Shown piece by piece: positions 7,954 to 16,669 of a stretch of 64,000 nt of DNA. Location of the stretch: NCBI GenBank assembly GCA_964434105.1, contig CAYSTJ010000002.1, forward strand, positions 81,677 to 145,676, in the 5' to 3' direction. Under the pieces are notes generated by a model. The model was not told the DNA's origin. It ran no database searches and saw only the letters and a program-made list of their open reading frames with translations. Within the stretch, counting starts at the first letter, position 1, and every line of letters starts with the position of its first letter. The stretch is from CAYNST01 sp964434105 (GTDB lineage Bacteria > Pseudomonadota > Gammaproteobacteria > Pseudomonadales > Cellvibrionaceae). The translations under genes and the position numbers were made by a program.

Positions 7954-10062
7954 ATGCTGCATAGTATCCGCTACAAGCTAATAGCGATCACGACCCTGTT
8001 TATTGTCGTCTGCACGACGACGGTTTTTTTATTGTCAATTCAGCAACATGAGTATCTTTATCGGCAATCGGTCGAAAAGCATCTTACGGCCATGGCGGAG
8101 AATATGGCGGATGACCTTGTCCCAATGCTCAGCGGTCTATCACGGGAACGGCGAGCCGCGATCGCAGCAGAATTGAAGCGGTTCGAGCGCTACGAGTTTG
8201 TCCGGGATGCGCGGGTTTTTGATGTGGCCTGGCAGCCGTTATACCGTTACATTCCGCCAACCCCTCCCGTCGCCACAGACGCACAATTCGAACAAACCCT
8301 GGTACGGATGCTTCCAGATCCGCCGGCACCTGGCGTGCTGAAAACCCGGGGAGGACTGCTGGCAGTGCAAGGCATTGGTGAGCCCCCGGTGGGCTATCTG
8401 GTGGTTGGGCACGACGTCGGCGCGCCCCTTCATCAAAGCCGGTGGCAGTTGGTGGTGCGGTCGTCACCAATGATTCTGGCCGCTATCGGCATTGCAGTGC
8501 TGGCCTCGATGTGGGTATACCGCCGGTTGCTATCACCGCTGGAGAAGCTGTCACGCTTTACCCGCAAGGTTGAACAGACCGGGAACTACCAGCTGAAAAT
8601 GGATTTGGCCGGCCGGGATGAAGTTTCGCAGCTGGCGCAGGATATCAATAAGTTGATGCAGGCGGTACATAACGAAGCCCAGATCAACAAAAAGCAGACT
8701 GAAGTTTTACTGGCGCAGCAGAAGTCCATGCAGCGACTGGCCAATTTTGATGTGCTGACCGGACTCCCCAACCGGATGTTTTTTATGGATATGCTGCGTA
8801 TCGAACTGGCGCGGAGCAAGCGCCAGAAGCGCGAGCTGGCGATAATGTTTGTGGATGTGGACGGTTTCAAGGAGGTCAATGATACCCTCGGGCACGACGC
8901 AGGCGACCAGCTGCTGATTGCTGTCGCACGCGAAATTGGCCAGTGTTTGCGAGAGAGCGACATACTTTCGCGTCTCGGGGGTGACGAATTTCTCATCATG
9001 ATGCCGGATCTGCACGACCCGCTAACCGCATACAGTATTGCGAATCGGATAATCCGCGCTTTGCAGCAGCCCCTGAATATCAATGGGTGGAGCGTGATTG
9101 CCGGTGTCAGCATTGGAATCGCACGTGCGACCGATGCGGAGTTCGACATTAACACGTTTATCAGTAATGCCGATGTCGCCATGTACGCGTCGAAAGAACG
9201 GGGGAAGGGAACGGTTACCGAATTTCATCAGGGTTTGCTGGCCGAGAGTCGCCGACGACTAAAAATCGCGGGGCTTATTCATCAGGCGTTAGGGAATCAG
9301 GAATTCACCATACACTACCAGCCGAAGGTGGCAGCCGATGGCCGCGTTCAGGGTTTTGAGGCGCTGATCCGCTGGTTCAATAACGAGCTGGGTGATATTC
9401 CTCCCAGTGAATTCATCCCCATTGCGGAGCAGGGAGGGAAAATTCAGGCGATCACCCGGTGGGTGATCGATCGTGTATTTCAGGATGTGGAAGTGCTTCG
9501 GATATTGGGTGGCGATCAGGTCCTGGTGTCGTTGAATGTCTCCAGTCATGATCTTAAAAATCTGGAACTGATTGGATTGATTCAACAAAAGCTTGATCAG
9601 TATCAGGTGTCCATTGACAATATTCAGCTCGAAATTACAGAATCCAGTTACCTCGATAATTTCGATAGGGCCAATGAATTTTTTGCCGGAATTCGGATGA
9701 TGGGTGGTTCAATTGCCCTGGATGACTTTGGCAGCGGGTACTCTTCGCTCAGCTATCTCACCAAAATCAATATCGACACATTGAAAATAGATCGGGCTTT
9801 TGTTTGTGGCTATGACACGTCGCGGCGCGACACGATTATCCTGAAGACCATTTTGGAACTGGCTGACAAAATGGGGTTGGTGGTGTGCAGCGAGGGCGTT
9901 GAGACGGCAGCCCAGGCGGAATTTATTCTCTCCCAGGGTCGGCACACCATGCAGGGCTTCTTTTTTGCCGATCCCGTTCCGATTGAAAAGCTGGCCGGCG
10001 CTGTGGAGATGGCGCAGAAAAAGTTCAGAGGTATCCGCAATTTGCGGGCTGTGAATGCCTGA
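7954..10062 (+). CDS. Membrane-bound GGDEF-EAL cyclic-di-GMP enzyme with HAMP domain
   Basis: A bifunctional cyclic-di-GMP protein of 702 residues from the ATG at 7954; an in-frame TTG at 7882 would add 24 residues of no obvious value before the hydrophobic start. Transmembrane helix 1 (about 8-28) and helix 2 (about 172-192) enclose a periplasmic sensor region. A HAMP linker (about 192-245) follows. The diguanylate cyclase domain carries an intact GGDEF motif (RLGGDEFLIMM, about residue 340) and an RxxD inhibitory site five residues before it (RESD). The phosphodiesterase domain has FEALIRW (about 467), DDFGSGYSSLSYL and KIDRAFV, so both halves could be active. Such proteins switch between motile and sessile life by making or degrading c-di-GMP at the inner membrane. 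It stands alone; the signal sensed is unknown. Confidence 0.9.
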   Translation: MLHSIRYKLIAITTLFIVVCTTTVFLLSIQQHEYLYRQSVEKHLTAMAENMADDLVPMLSGLSRERRAAIAAELKRFERYEFVRDARVFDVAWQPLYRYIPPTPPVATDAQFEQTLVRMLPDPPAPGVLKTRGGLLAVQGIGEPPVGYLVVGHDVGAPLHQSRWQLVVRSSPMILAAIGIAVLASMWVYRRLLSPLEKLSRFTRKVEQTGNYQLKMDLAGRDEVSQLAQDINKLMQAVHNEAQINKKQTEVLLAQQKSMQRLANFDVLTGLPNRMFFMDMLRIELARSKRQKRELAIMFVDVDGFKEVNDTLGHDAGDQLLIAVAREIGQCLRESDILSRLGGDEFLIMMPDLHDPLTAYSIANRIIRALQQPLNINGWSVIAGVSIGIARATDAEFDINTFISNADVAMYASKERGKGTVTEFHQGLLAESRRRLKIAGLIHQALGNQEFTIHYQPKVAADGRVQGFEALIRWFNNELGDIPPSEFIPIAEQGGKIQAITRWVIDRVFQDVEVLRILGGDQVLVSLNVSSHDLKNLELIGLIQQKLDQYQVSIDNIQLEITESSYLDNFDRANEFFAGIRMMGGSIALDDFGSGYSSLSYLTKINIDTLKIDRAFVCGYDTSRRDTIILKTILELADKMGLVVCSEGVETAAQAEFILSQGRHTMQGFFFADPVPIEKLAGAVEMAQKKFRGIRNLRAVNA

Positions 10063-10123
10063 AGCCGGGGTCCGGCATCAGGCGCGTCTGCATGACGTGG
10101 TTTGGGCGCGAAAACCTCCGTTT

Positions 10124-11035
10124 TCAGAACAGGTCTTCGACCGAGAGGTAGCGCTCGCCGGTGTCAAAGCAGAAAATCAGAACCCGGCTGCCGGGGGCGA
10201 ATGTTGCCTGTTGTTGCTTGACTGCTGCCAGTGTGGCGCCTGATGAGATCCCCACAAATATCCCTTCGCGCCGGGCGCATTCGCGCGTCATGGTGAATGC
10301 ATCCTCTTCGGTTACCTGAATGGTGCCATCCAGTGTGTCCGTATGCAGGTTGACCGGTACAAACCCTGCGCCAATACCCTGCAGGCGGTGGGGCCCTTTC
10401 TGTCCGCCGCTGATGACCGCGGATTTGGCGGGCTCGACTGCGAATGTTTTTAGCCCTGGGAACGTCTCCTTCAGGGCTTCGCTGCAGGCGGTGATATGGC
10501 CACCGGTGCCGACCCCGGTTATCAGGTAGTCAACACCGTCCGCAAAGTCCGCGAGAATTTCCCGGGCAGTAGTGTTTCTGTGGACCTGGATGTTGACCGG
10601 GTTTTCAAACTGTTGTGGCATCCAGCTGTTGGGGGTCTGCTCAATGAGTTCCGTGGCTTTTGCGATGGCACCGCCCATTCCCTCCTCCTTTGGTGTCAGG
10701 ACCAGCTCGGCGCCGAGTGCCTGCATATATTTGCGTCGCTCTATCGACATGGACTCAGGCATTGCCAGGATCAGACGATAGCCTTTGACAGCGGCAACCA
10801 TGGCCAGGCCGATACCGGTATTGCCCGAGGTCGGCTCGATGATTACCGAGCCAGGCTGTAGCTGCCCGGATTGCTCGGCTGCCTCAACCATGGCCAGCGC
10901 GATCCGGTCCTTGATACTGGCACCGGGATTGGAACGCTCCGATTTCATCCATACTTCGATGTCACTACGAAACAGGTTATTGATGCGGATGTGCGGGGTG
11001 TTACCTATGGTTTGCAGAACATTATTGAATTTCAT
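10124..11035 (-). CDS. cysK: Cysteine synthase A (O-acetylserine sulfhydrylase)
   Basis: A PLP enzyme of 303 residues that makes cysteine from O-acetylserine and sulfide. The N-terminus MKFNNVLQTIGNTPHIRI holds the conserved TIGNTP motif. The PLP-binding lysine is K42 in NPGASIKDRIA, the phosphate/substrate loop is PTSGNTG, and the glycine-rich PLP phosphate site is GVGTGGH. I chose the ATG at 11035 because AGGAG lies about ten bases upstream; an upstream extension would run into the gltA terminator. Length and the SxxK setting favour CysK over CysM, but the two are hard to separate by eye. It lies downstream of gltA in the same direction but behind a terminator, so it is likely expressed separately. 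Confidence 0.9.
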   Translation of the reverse strand: MKFNNVLQTIGNTPHIRINNLFRSDIEVWMKSERSNPGASIKDRIALAMVEAAEQSGQLQPGSVIIEPTSGNTGIGLAMVAAVKGYRLILAMPESMSIERRKYMQALGAELVLTPKEEGMGGAIAKATELIEQTPNSWMPQQFENPVNIQVHRNTTAREILADFADGVDYLITGVGTGGHITACSEALKETFPGLKTFAVEPAKSAVISGGQKGPHRLQGIGAGFVPVNLHTDTLDGTIQVTEEDAFTMTRECARREGIFVGISSGATLAAVKQQQATFAPGSRVLIFCFDTGERYLSVEDLF

Positions 11036-11164
11036 CGGGCGGGCTCCTGAGAAATAGGTATTGCGGCATTGTAACGCCAGAGTCTGTCGAGTGATAGGGG
11101 GCCTTTTGACAATGGTGTTGTCGGCAGGGGGGCGCCGGTTAGCCGCAGATGTCAGTACGACAGA

Positions 11165-11192
11165 TAAAAAAAACCCCGCTTTCGCGGGGTTT
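11165..11192 (-). terminator. Rho-independent terminator of gltA
   Basis: AAACCCCGC (11171-11179) and GCGGGGTTT (11184-11192) form a perfect 9-bp stem with a 4-base loop. The A-run at 11166-11173 becomes the U-run on the minus transcript. It follows the gltA stop codon by five bases. Confidence 0.9.
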
Positions 11193-11196
11193 CCAG

Positions 11197-12486
11197 TCAT
11201 CGTTTGCTGCGGCTTACAAAGTCGCGTTTGGTGTACCCGGTGTACAACTGCCGGGGCCGTCCGATTCTGAATCCCTGGCTCACCATTTCGTGCCAGTGGG
11301 CAATCCAGCCGACCGTACGACCCGTTGCGAAAATGACGGTAAACATTTCGGTTGGGATACCGATCGCCTTCATGATGATGCCGGAGTAGAAATCCACGTT
11401 GGGATAGAGTTTCTTCTCCACAAAATAATCGTCTTCGAGGGCAATGGTTTCAAGCCGCTTGGCGATTTTCAGTAAAGGATCATTTTCGAGGCCCAGTTCC
11501 GCCAGTACCTCATCGCAGGTCTGTTTCATGACTTTGGCGCGTGGGTCAAAGTTCTTGTAGACCCGATGTCCGAATCCCATCAAACGGAAAGGATCATTCT
11601 TGTCTTTGGCGCGAGCAATATAGCGGTCGATGTGCTTTTCATCACCGATTTCTTCCAGCATGTCCAGCACCGCTTCGTTGGCGCCGCCGTGTGCGGGGCC
11701 CCACAGGGTGGCGATGCCGGCAGCAATGCACGCGAACGGATTTGCGCCGGAAGACCCTGCAAGGCGCACTGTGGATGTCGAGGCATTCTGTTCGTGATCC
11801 GCATGCAACAGGAATATGCGGTCCATCGCCTTGGCCAGTACCGGGTTGACGTCGGGTTTATCACAGGGCGTGCCGAACATCATGTGCAGGAAGTTCTCGG
11901 CAAAAGACATCGAATTGTTCGGGTACATGAACGGTTGGCCAACGTGATGTTTGTAGCACATGGCAGCCAGCGTGGGCATTTTGGCGATCAGTCGGTAGGC
12001 CGAGATCAGCCGGTTTTCACTGTCGTTGATATCCATCGAGTCGTGGTAAAAAGCGGAAAGCGCCCCGACTACACCGCACATGATAGCCATGGGGTGGGAG
12101 TCATGCCGAAACCCTCTGAAAAACCGGGAGATCGATTCGTGCACCATGGTGTGATGGGTTATCACATCCACAAACTGATCATATTCGGACTTGCCGGGCA
12201 ATTCTCCGTGAAGTAGCAGGTAACAGGTTTCCAGGTAATCCGATTCCTCGGCGAGCACCTCGATGGGGTAGCCGCGATGCAGCAGAATGCCTTGCGCGCC
12301 GTCGATATAGGTTATTTTGGATTCACACGATGCGGTGGATACGAAACCGGGGTCATAAGTGAATAACCCCTTGCCGGCTAGCCCACGCACATCAACCACA
12401 CTGGGTCCGGTGCTTCCTGAATAGACGGGTAACTCGATAGTTTCGTTCAAACCGTCGACCGTAAGGTGTGCTTTCTTATCAGTCAT
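11197..12486 (-). CDS. gltA: Citrate synthase
   Basis: Citrate synthase, 429 residues, condenses acetyl-CoA and oxaloacetate as the entry step of the TCA cycle. The conserved catalytic segments are present: WGPAHGGANEAV with the active-site histidine, GFGHRVYKNFDPRA with the oxaloacetate-binding histidine, and the C-terminal acidic catalytic region. The N-terminal beta domain (MTDKKAHLTVDGLNETIELP) is that of the hexameric, NADH-sensitive type II enzymes of Gram-negative bacteria. The start at 12486 is supported by AGGAG on the minus strand; an upstream in-frame ATG has no such site. It is transcribed away from the sdh-suc block, with the two units diverging from a spacer of about 800 bases. 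Confidence 0.95.
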   Translation of the reverse strand: MTDKKAHLTVDGLNETIELPVYSGSTGPSVVDVRGLAGKGLFTYDPGFVSTASCESKITYIDGAQGILLHRGYPIEVLAEESDYLETCYLLLHGELPGKSEYDQFVDVITHHTMVHESISRFFRGFRHDSHPMAIMCGVVGALSAFYHDSMDINDSENRLISAYRLIAKMPTLAAMCYKHHVGQPFMYPNNSMSFAENFLHMMFGTPCDKPDVNPVLAKAMDRIFLLHADHEQNASTSTVRLAGSSGANPFACIAAGIATLWGPAHGGANEAVLDMLEEIGDEKHIDRYIARAKDKNDPFRLMGFGHRVYKNFDPRAKVMKQTCDEVLAELGLENDPLLKIAKRLETIALEDDYFVEKKLYPNVDFYSGIIMKAIGIPTEMFTVIFATGRTVGWIAHWHEMVSQGFRIGRPRQLYTGYTKRDFVSRSKR

Positions 12487-13080
12487 TACGGACTCCTGTA
12501 TACAGATTTTAAAAAACAACGCCTGAGTATCAGGGCGGCTTCATAGATAGTTGCTGGGCAACGGACACAGCGTGACGTCTTATAATCAGTGCCATGATAG
12601 CCGGAATCTTGCGGTAACCCATATTACAAATGGAAATTAAATTGCGGTGTTTTAAATCGTGCGCCAGGCCCGGGAAGTGTGGCCCGTCGCCCGAGATAAA
12701 AAACCGCCCAAAATGACGATGGGGCGTATACAATGATTCCGGTCTGAACTGAGATCGTCTATGGACAGTCCGTGGCAAACGTCCCTGGCGGATATATGCA
12801 TCCCCCAGGGCAGATGGTCGCCAGGTGACATTTGTCCTTACGAACCCGTCTGTCGTCGATGCACTTGGTACACACATGGACACAGACAGGGCGCGTAGTA
12901 TAGTGATTATTGAGATGCCGAGGTAGAAAAAGCTCGCGCAAATTCGAAAAGATTCAACTAAATCCGTCGATTTCGGAGTGTTTGCCGGCTTGTGGGGCAC
13001 ATAATTGGCCGGCGGCGCCACATTGGTGCAGAATTGCGGCTAAATGCCCGAAATTGCTGGCAATTGCCTGATCTTTCCGT
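12487..13080. other. Divergent spacer between gltA and sdhC
   Basis: No gene is supported here; the open frames lack family resemblance. On the minus strand a TATACT hexamer (12897-12902) could be part of a gltA promoter about 410 bases upstream of the gene, but no good -35 partner is seen. The long spacer probably holds the regulatory sites for both TCA units. Confidence 0.4.
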
Positions 13081-13109
13081 TTGTGTTTTCGCCGCCAACT
13101 CACTATAAT
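13081..13109 (+). promoter_or_regulatory. Promoter of the sdh-suc operon
   Basis: TTGTGT (13081-13086) and TATAAT (13104-13109) are 17 bases apart, placing a start site near 13116 and a leader of about 185 bases before sdhC. The perfect -10 and spacing make this the best promoter in the spacer. Confidence 0.65.
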
Positions 13110-13299
13110 CTCGCGCGTTTTTGCGAGAGGTTGTTTCGCGCACTCTTTTGATCCTTGCAGGTCCATCGACGGGCACGCAAGGCCCTGATTTTCTCCCTTC
13201 AGGTGAGCGAAATATCCGCGGAAGTCGTGCCTCGAGTGCTTCGGCCGCGTTCGTCCCGACCTAGTCCATGCGTTTTGATTTATAACGAAGGTGTGATCT

Positions 13300-13677
13300 G
13301 TGAACAAGAATCGACCTGTCAATCTGGATTTTTCTACGATAAAGCTGCCGATAACGGCCTATGTCTCCATCGGTCACCGGATCTCCGGTGTCGTTATGCT
13401 GGGTGGCGTGCTGTTGCTGTTCTGGATGTTCGATCTCAGCCTGAGGTCTGAAGACGGCTTCCAGGCGTTGCAGCAGTTGTTGTCGGAGGTCTGGTTCAAG
13501 GTGGCGCTGTGGCTGGTGCTGAGCGCACTGGCGTTCCACTTCTGGATGGGAGTCAGGCATTTTATTATGGATCTGGGTTTTGGTGAAAGCCTGCGCGGCG
13601 GCCAGATTAGCGCAAAGCTGTCCCTGGTACTTTTTGTTTTGTCAGCCATAGCCGCAGCGGGGTGGGTCATATGGTAA
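13300..13677 (+). CDS. sdhC: Succinate dehydrogenase cytochrome b556 subunit
   Basis: A 125-residue membrane subunit of respiratory complex II, with three transmembrane helices (about 26-48, 65-87, 104-124). The opening RPVNLDFSTIKLPITAYVSIGHRISGVVM has the quinone-site arginine and serine region. HFWMGVRHFIMDLG carries the heme-ligand histidine typical of SdhC. Translation starts at GTG (13300), preceded by GAAGGTG. It anchors SdhAB and delivers electrons to ubiquinone. It is the first gene of sdhCDAB and overlaps sdhD slightly. Confidence 0.95.
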   Translation: MNKNRPVNLDFSTIKLPITAYVSIGHRISGVVMLGGVLLLFWMFDLSLRSEDGFQALQQLLSEVWFKVALWLVLSALAFHFWMGVRHFIMDLGFGESLRGGQISAKLSLVLFVLSAIAAAGWVIW

Positions 13678-14039
13678 GGTCAGCCACAGCCTTTGGTCGC
13701 AACGGCATTTCGGACTTTCTTTTCCAGCGTGTCACGGCCGTTCTTCTGGCAATGTATACCGTATTTCTTGTTGTCTGGTTAGTGTTTACGCCGGAACTGA
13801 CCTATGAAGTCTGGCGCGATCTGTACGATCAACTGTGGATGCGGATATTCACACTGCTTGCCCTGATTTCCATTGCCGCGCATGCCTGGATCGGTCTGTG
13901 GGCGGTAATTACGGATTATCTGACCGAGCGTATGCTGGGTTCAGCGGCGCTTACCCTGCGAATTCTGATTTTGACCGCGAATGCGATAGTCACCATCGGT
14001 TATTTGTTTTGGGGCATAGAAATTCTCTGGGGGCGATGA
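13671..14039 (+). CDS. sdhD: Succinate dehydrogenase hydrophobic membrane anchor subunit
   Basis: A 122-residue integral membrane protein with three helices, the partner of SdhC in complex II. The motif AHAWIGLWAVITDYL provides the second heme ligand histidine and the quinone-site tyrosine region of SdhD. The ATG at 13671 overlaps the end of sdhC by seven bases; a GTG nine bases further upstream is also in frame. The overlap points to translational coupling that keeps the two anchors in balance. Confidence 0.93.
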   Translation: MVRSATAFGRNGISDFLFQRVTAVLLAMYTVFLVVWLVFTPELTYEVWRDLYDQLWMRIFTLLALISIAAHAWIGLWAVITDYLTERMLGSAALTLRILILTANAIVTIGYLFWGIEILWGR

Positions 14040-14042
14040 GTA

Positions 14043-15815
14043 ATGGCAAATATTAGAACAATGACGTTTGACGGCATCGTTGTCGGTGGCGGCGGGGCCG
14101 GCATGCGCGCGGCTCTCCAGATGGCGCAGTCCGGATTCAAGACGGCCGTGGTGACCAAAGTGTTTCCGACCCGCTCCCATACGGTTTCTGCGCAGGGCGG
14201 TATTACCTGTGCCATCGCCAGTGCAGATCCGAACGATGACTGGCGCTGGCATATGTACGACACCGTAAAGGGGTCTGATTATATCGGCGACCAGGAAGCG
14301 GTCGAATACATGTGTTCGGTTGGCCCGGAAGCCGTCTTTGAACTGGAGCATATGGGATTGCCGTTTTCGAGGACGGAAAATGGTCGCATCTATCAGCGTC
14401 CGTTTGGCGGTCAATCGAAGAATTTTGGACTGGGTGGCCAGGCAGCACGCACCTGCGCTGCGGCGGACCGGACGGGGCATGCCCTCCTGCACACCCTGTA
14501 TCAGCAGAATGTTCGCAACAACACCGTCTTTCTGAACGAGTGGTTTGCAGTGGAGCTGGTCACCAACCAGGATGGTGCGGTGGTGGGTGTCATCGCCATC
14601 AATATGGAAGACGGTGAAGTGGTATATATCCGTTCCCGGGCCACGGTCTTCGCCACCGGCGGTGCCGGCCGTATTTATGCTTCCACAACCAACGCGCATA
14701 TCAACACTGGCGATGGTATCGGCATGGCGCTGCGTGCCGGATTTCCGATGCAGGATATGGAAATGTGGCAGTTCCATCCGACCGGTATTGCCGGTGCCGG
14801 CGTCCTGGTTACCGAAGGGTGCCGGGGCGAGGGTGGTTATCTGATCAACAAAGACGGTGAGCGGTTCATGGAGCGTTATGCGCCCAACGCCAAAGATCTG
14901 GCGGGTCGTGACGTTGTCGCCCGCTCCATGGTGCTGGAAATTCTGGAAGGACGCGGGTGTGGGCCGAACGGTGATCACGTCCTGCTGAAACTGGACCATC
15001 TGGGCGAGGAAACCCTGAATGCCAAGTTGCCCGGTATTCTGGAGCTGTCCCGGACATTTGCGCATGCGGACCCGGTCAAGGAACCCATACCCGTGGTACC
15101 GACCTGCCATTATATGATGGGCGGCATTCCCACCAATATCCATGGGCAGGCTTTAACCCAGGATGACACCGGTACCGACCAGATTATTCCGGGCTTCTTT
15201 GCCTGCGGTGAGGCAGCCTGTGTATCGGTCCACGGCGCCAATCGGCTGGGCGGTAATTCGCTGCTGGATCTGGTGGTTTTCGGGCGCGCATCCGGCCTGT
15301 TTATCGAAAAGGCATTGCGCGAAGGGGTTGAATACCGGGATGCCACTGCAACGGATCTGGACCGGGCCATGGCACGGCTCAACAAGCTGAATTCGTCCAC
15401 CAGCGGCGAGTCCGCACCCCAGGTGCGAACCGAGCTACAGACCATCATGCAGAAATATTTTGGCGTTTTCAGAAAAGGTGAATACATGCAGGACGGCATT
15501 CGCCAGCTGCAAGCGTTGCGCGAGCGGGTTGACAATCTGGCCCTGCAGGATCGTAGCCATACCTTCAATACCGCACGTATCGAAGCGCTGGAGGTTCAAA
15601 ATCTGTTTGAGGTGGCAGAAGCCACTGCGATTTCTGCCGAGGAACGCAAGGAGTCCCGTGGTGCGCATGCCCGGGATGACTTTAAGGTACGCGATGATGC
15701 AAACTGGCTGTGTCACTCGATGTATTTTCCCGCGGACAAGCGGGTAACAAAGCGCGCTGTGAATTTTGCACCCAAAACCATGGAAGCCTTTGCTCCGAAG
15801 GAGCGTACTTACTAG
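14043..15815 (+). CDS. sdhA: Succinate dehydrogenase flavoprotein subunit
   Basis: A 590-residue catalytic subunit that oxidises succinate to fumarate with covalently bound FAD. The dinucleotide-binding loop is GIVVGGGGAGMRAAL (about 11-25). The histidine that carries FAD is His46 in TRSHTVSAQGG. Substrate-site motifs include QFHPTGIAGAGVL and RGEGGYLINKDGERFMERYAP, with HGANRLGGNSLLDLVVFGR near 390-410. The length matches the family (E. coli about 588). It begins three bases after sdhD and is followed 55 bases later by sdhB. Confidence 0.97.
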   Translation: MANIRTMTFDGIVVGGGGAGMRAALQMAQSGFKTAVVTKVFPTRSHTVSAQGGITCAIASADPNDDWRWHMYDTVKGSDYIGDQEAVEYMCSVGPEAVFELEHMGLPFSRTENGRIYQRPFGGQSKNFGLGGQAARTCAAADRTGHALLHTLYQQNVRNNTVFLNEWFAVELVTNQDGAVVGVIAINMEDGEVVYIRSRATVFATGGAGRIYASTTNAHINTGDGIGMALRAGFPMQDMEMWQFHPTGIAGAGVLVTEGCRGEGGYLINKDGERFMERYAPNAKDLAGRDVVARSMVLEILEGRGCGPNGDHVLLKLDHLGEETLNAKLPGILELSRTFAHADPVKEPIPVVPTCHYMMGGIPTNIHGQALTQDDTGTDQIIPGFFACGEAACVSVHGANRLGGNSLLDLVVFGRASGLFIEKALREGVEYRDATATDLDRAMARLNKLNSSTSGESAPQVRTELQTIMQKYFGVFRKGEYMQDGIRQLQALRERVDNLALQDRSHTFNTARIEALEVQNLFEVAEATAISAEERKESRGAHARDDFKVRDDANWLCHSMYFPADKRVTKRAVNFAPKTMEAFAPKERTY

Positions 15816-15870
15816 CGGCTGCGTCATCAATCCGACGCGTACGGACGTAGTTGTTGCACGAGGTAAAGCT

Positions 15871-16575
15871 ATGCTGAAAGTTGAAGTCTACCGCTACAAT
15901 CCCGAAACGGATAAAGCGCCCTACATGAAGACCTATCAGGTCGATACACAAGGCAAGGATCTTATGGTCCTCGATGTGCTGGAGTTACTGAAAGCCAAAG
16001 ACGCAACGCTGGCCTTTCGACGTTCCTGCCGGGAAGGGGTATGCGGCTCCGACGGCATGAATATATCCGGCAAGAACCGTCTGGCCTGCATCACCGCGCT
16101 ATCTGAATGTGTCCGCAACAACACGCTCATTTTGCGGCCACTGCCGGGATTGCCGGTGATCCGCGATCTTGTCATCGATATGTCCCAGTTCTTTGAGCAG
16201 TACAAAAAAATAGAGCCGTACCTGCAGAACAGTGAGCCGGCGCCGGCGATCGAACGTTTGCAGACGCCGGAAGAGCGCGCGAAACTGGACGGTCTGTACG
16301 AGTGCATTCTGTGCGCCTGTTGTTCTACCGGGTGCCCCTCCTTCTGGTGGAACCCTGACAAGTTCATTGGTCCGGCTGGTCTGTTGCAAGCGTATCGGTT
16401 TCTGGCAGACAGCCGGGATAATGCGACCGAGCAGCGATTGAGCAAACTGGACGATCCATTCAGTGTTTTCCGCTGTCACAATATCCAGAACTGCGTGGCC
16501 GTCTGTCCCAAGGGGTTGAACCCGACGCGAGCGATCGGTCATATTCGGCACATGCTCTTGCATCGCGGGGTTTAG
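15871..16575 (+). CDS. sdhB: Succinate dehydrogenase iron-sulfur subunit
   Basis: A 234-residue electron-transfer subunit of complex II. The [2Fe-2S] site uses C53, C58, D61 and C73 (SCREGVCGSDGMNISGKNRLAC spans it), with the aspartate typical of SdhB. The [4Fe-4S] and [3Fe-4S] clusters use ECILCACCSTGCP and the downstream CHNIQNCVAVCPKGLNP. I placed the start at the ATG at 15871, preceded by GAGGTAAAGCT; a longer frame reaches back into sdhA but adds unrelated residues. The length agrees with the 238-residue E. coli protein. Confidence 0.96.
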   Translation: MLKVEVYRYNPETDKAPYMKTYQVDTQGKDLMVLDVLELLKAKDATLAFRRSCREGVCGSDGMNISGKNRLACITALSECVRNNTLILRPLPGLPVIRDLVIDMSQFFEQYKKIEPYLQNSEPAPAIERLQTPEERAKLDGLYECILCACCSTGCPSFWWNPDKFIGPAGLLQAYRFLADSRDNATEQRLSKLDDPFSVFRCHNIQNCVAVCPKGLNPTRAIGHIRHMLLHRGV

Positions 16576-16669
16576 TGCAGCAGTTCGAACACCGTTGCCC
16601 ACACGATTTGTGGGCGACGTATATCAAGACAGGCCGTTCTCTCGTTCCTCCCTCATCATGGTGGAAAAA

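Noticed and set aside
13941..15143. 400-codon open frame antisense to sdhD/sdhA
   Set aside because: It lies opposite a fully recognisable sdhA, has no family resemblance and reflects codon bias of the real gene.
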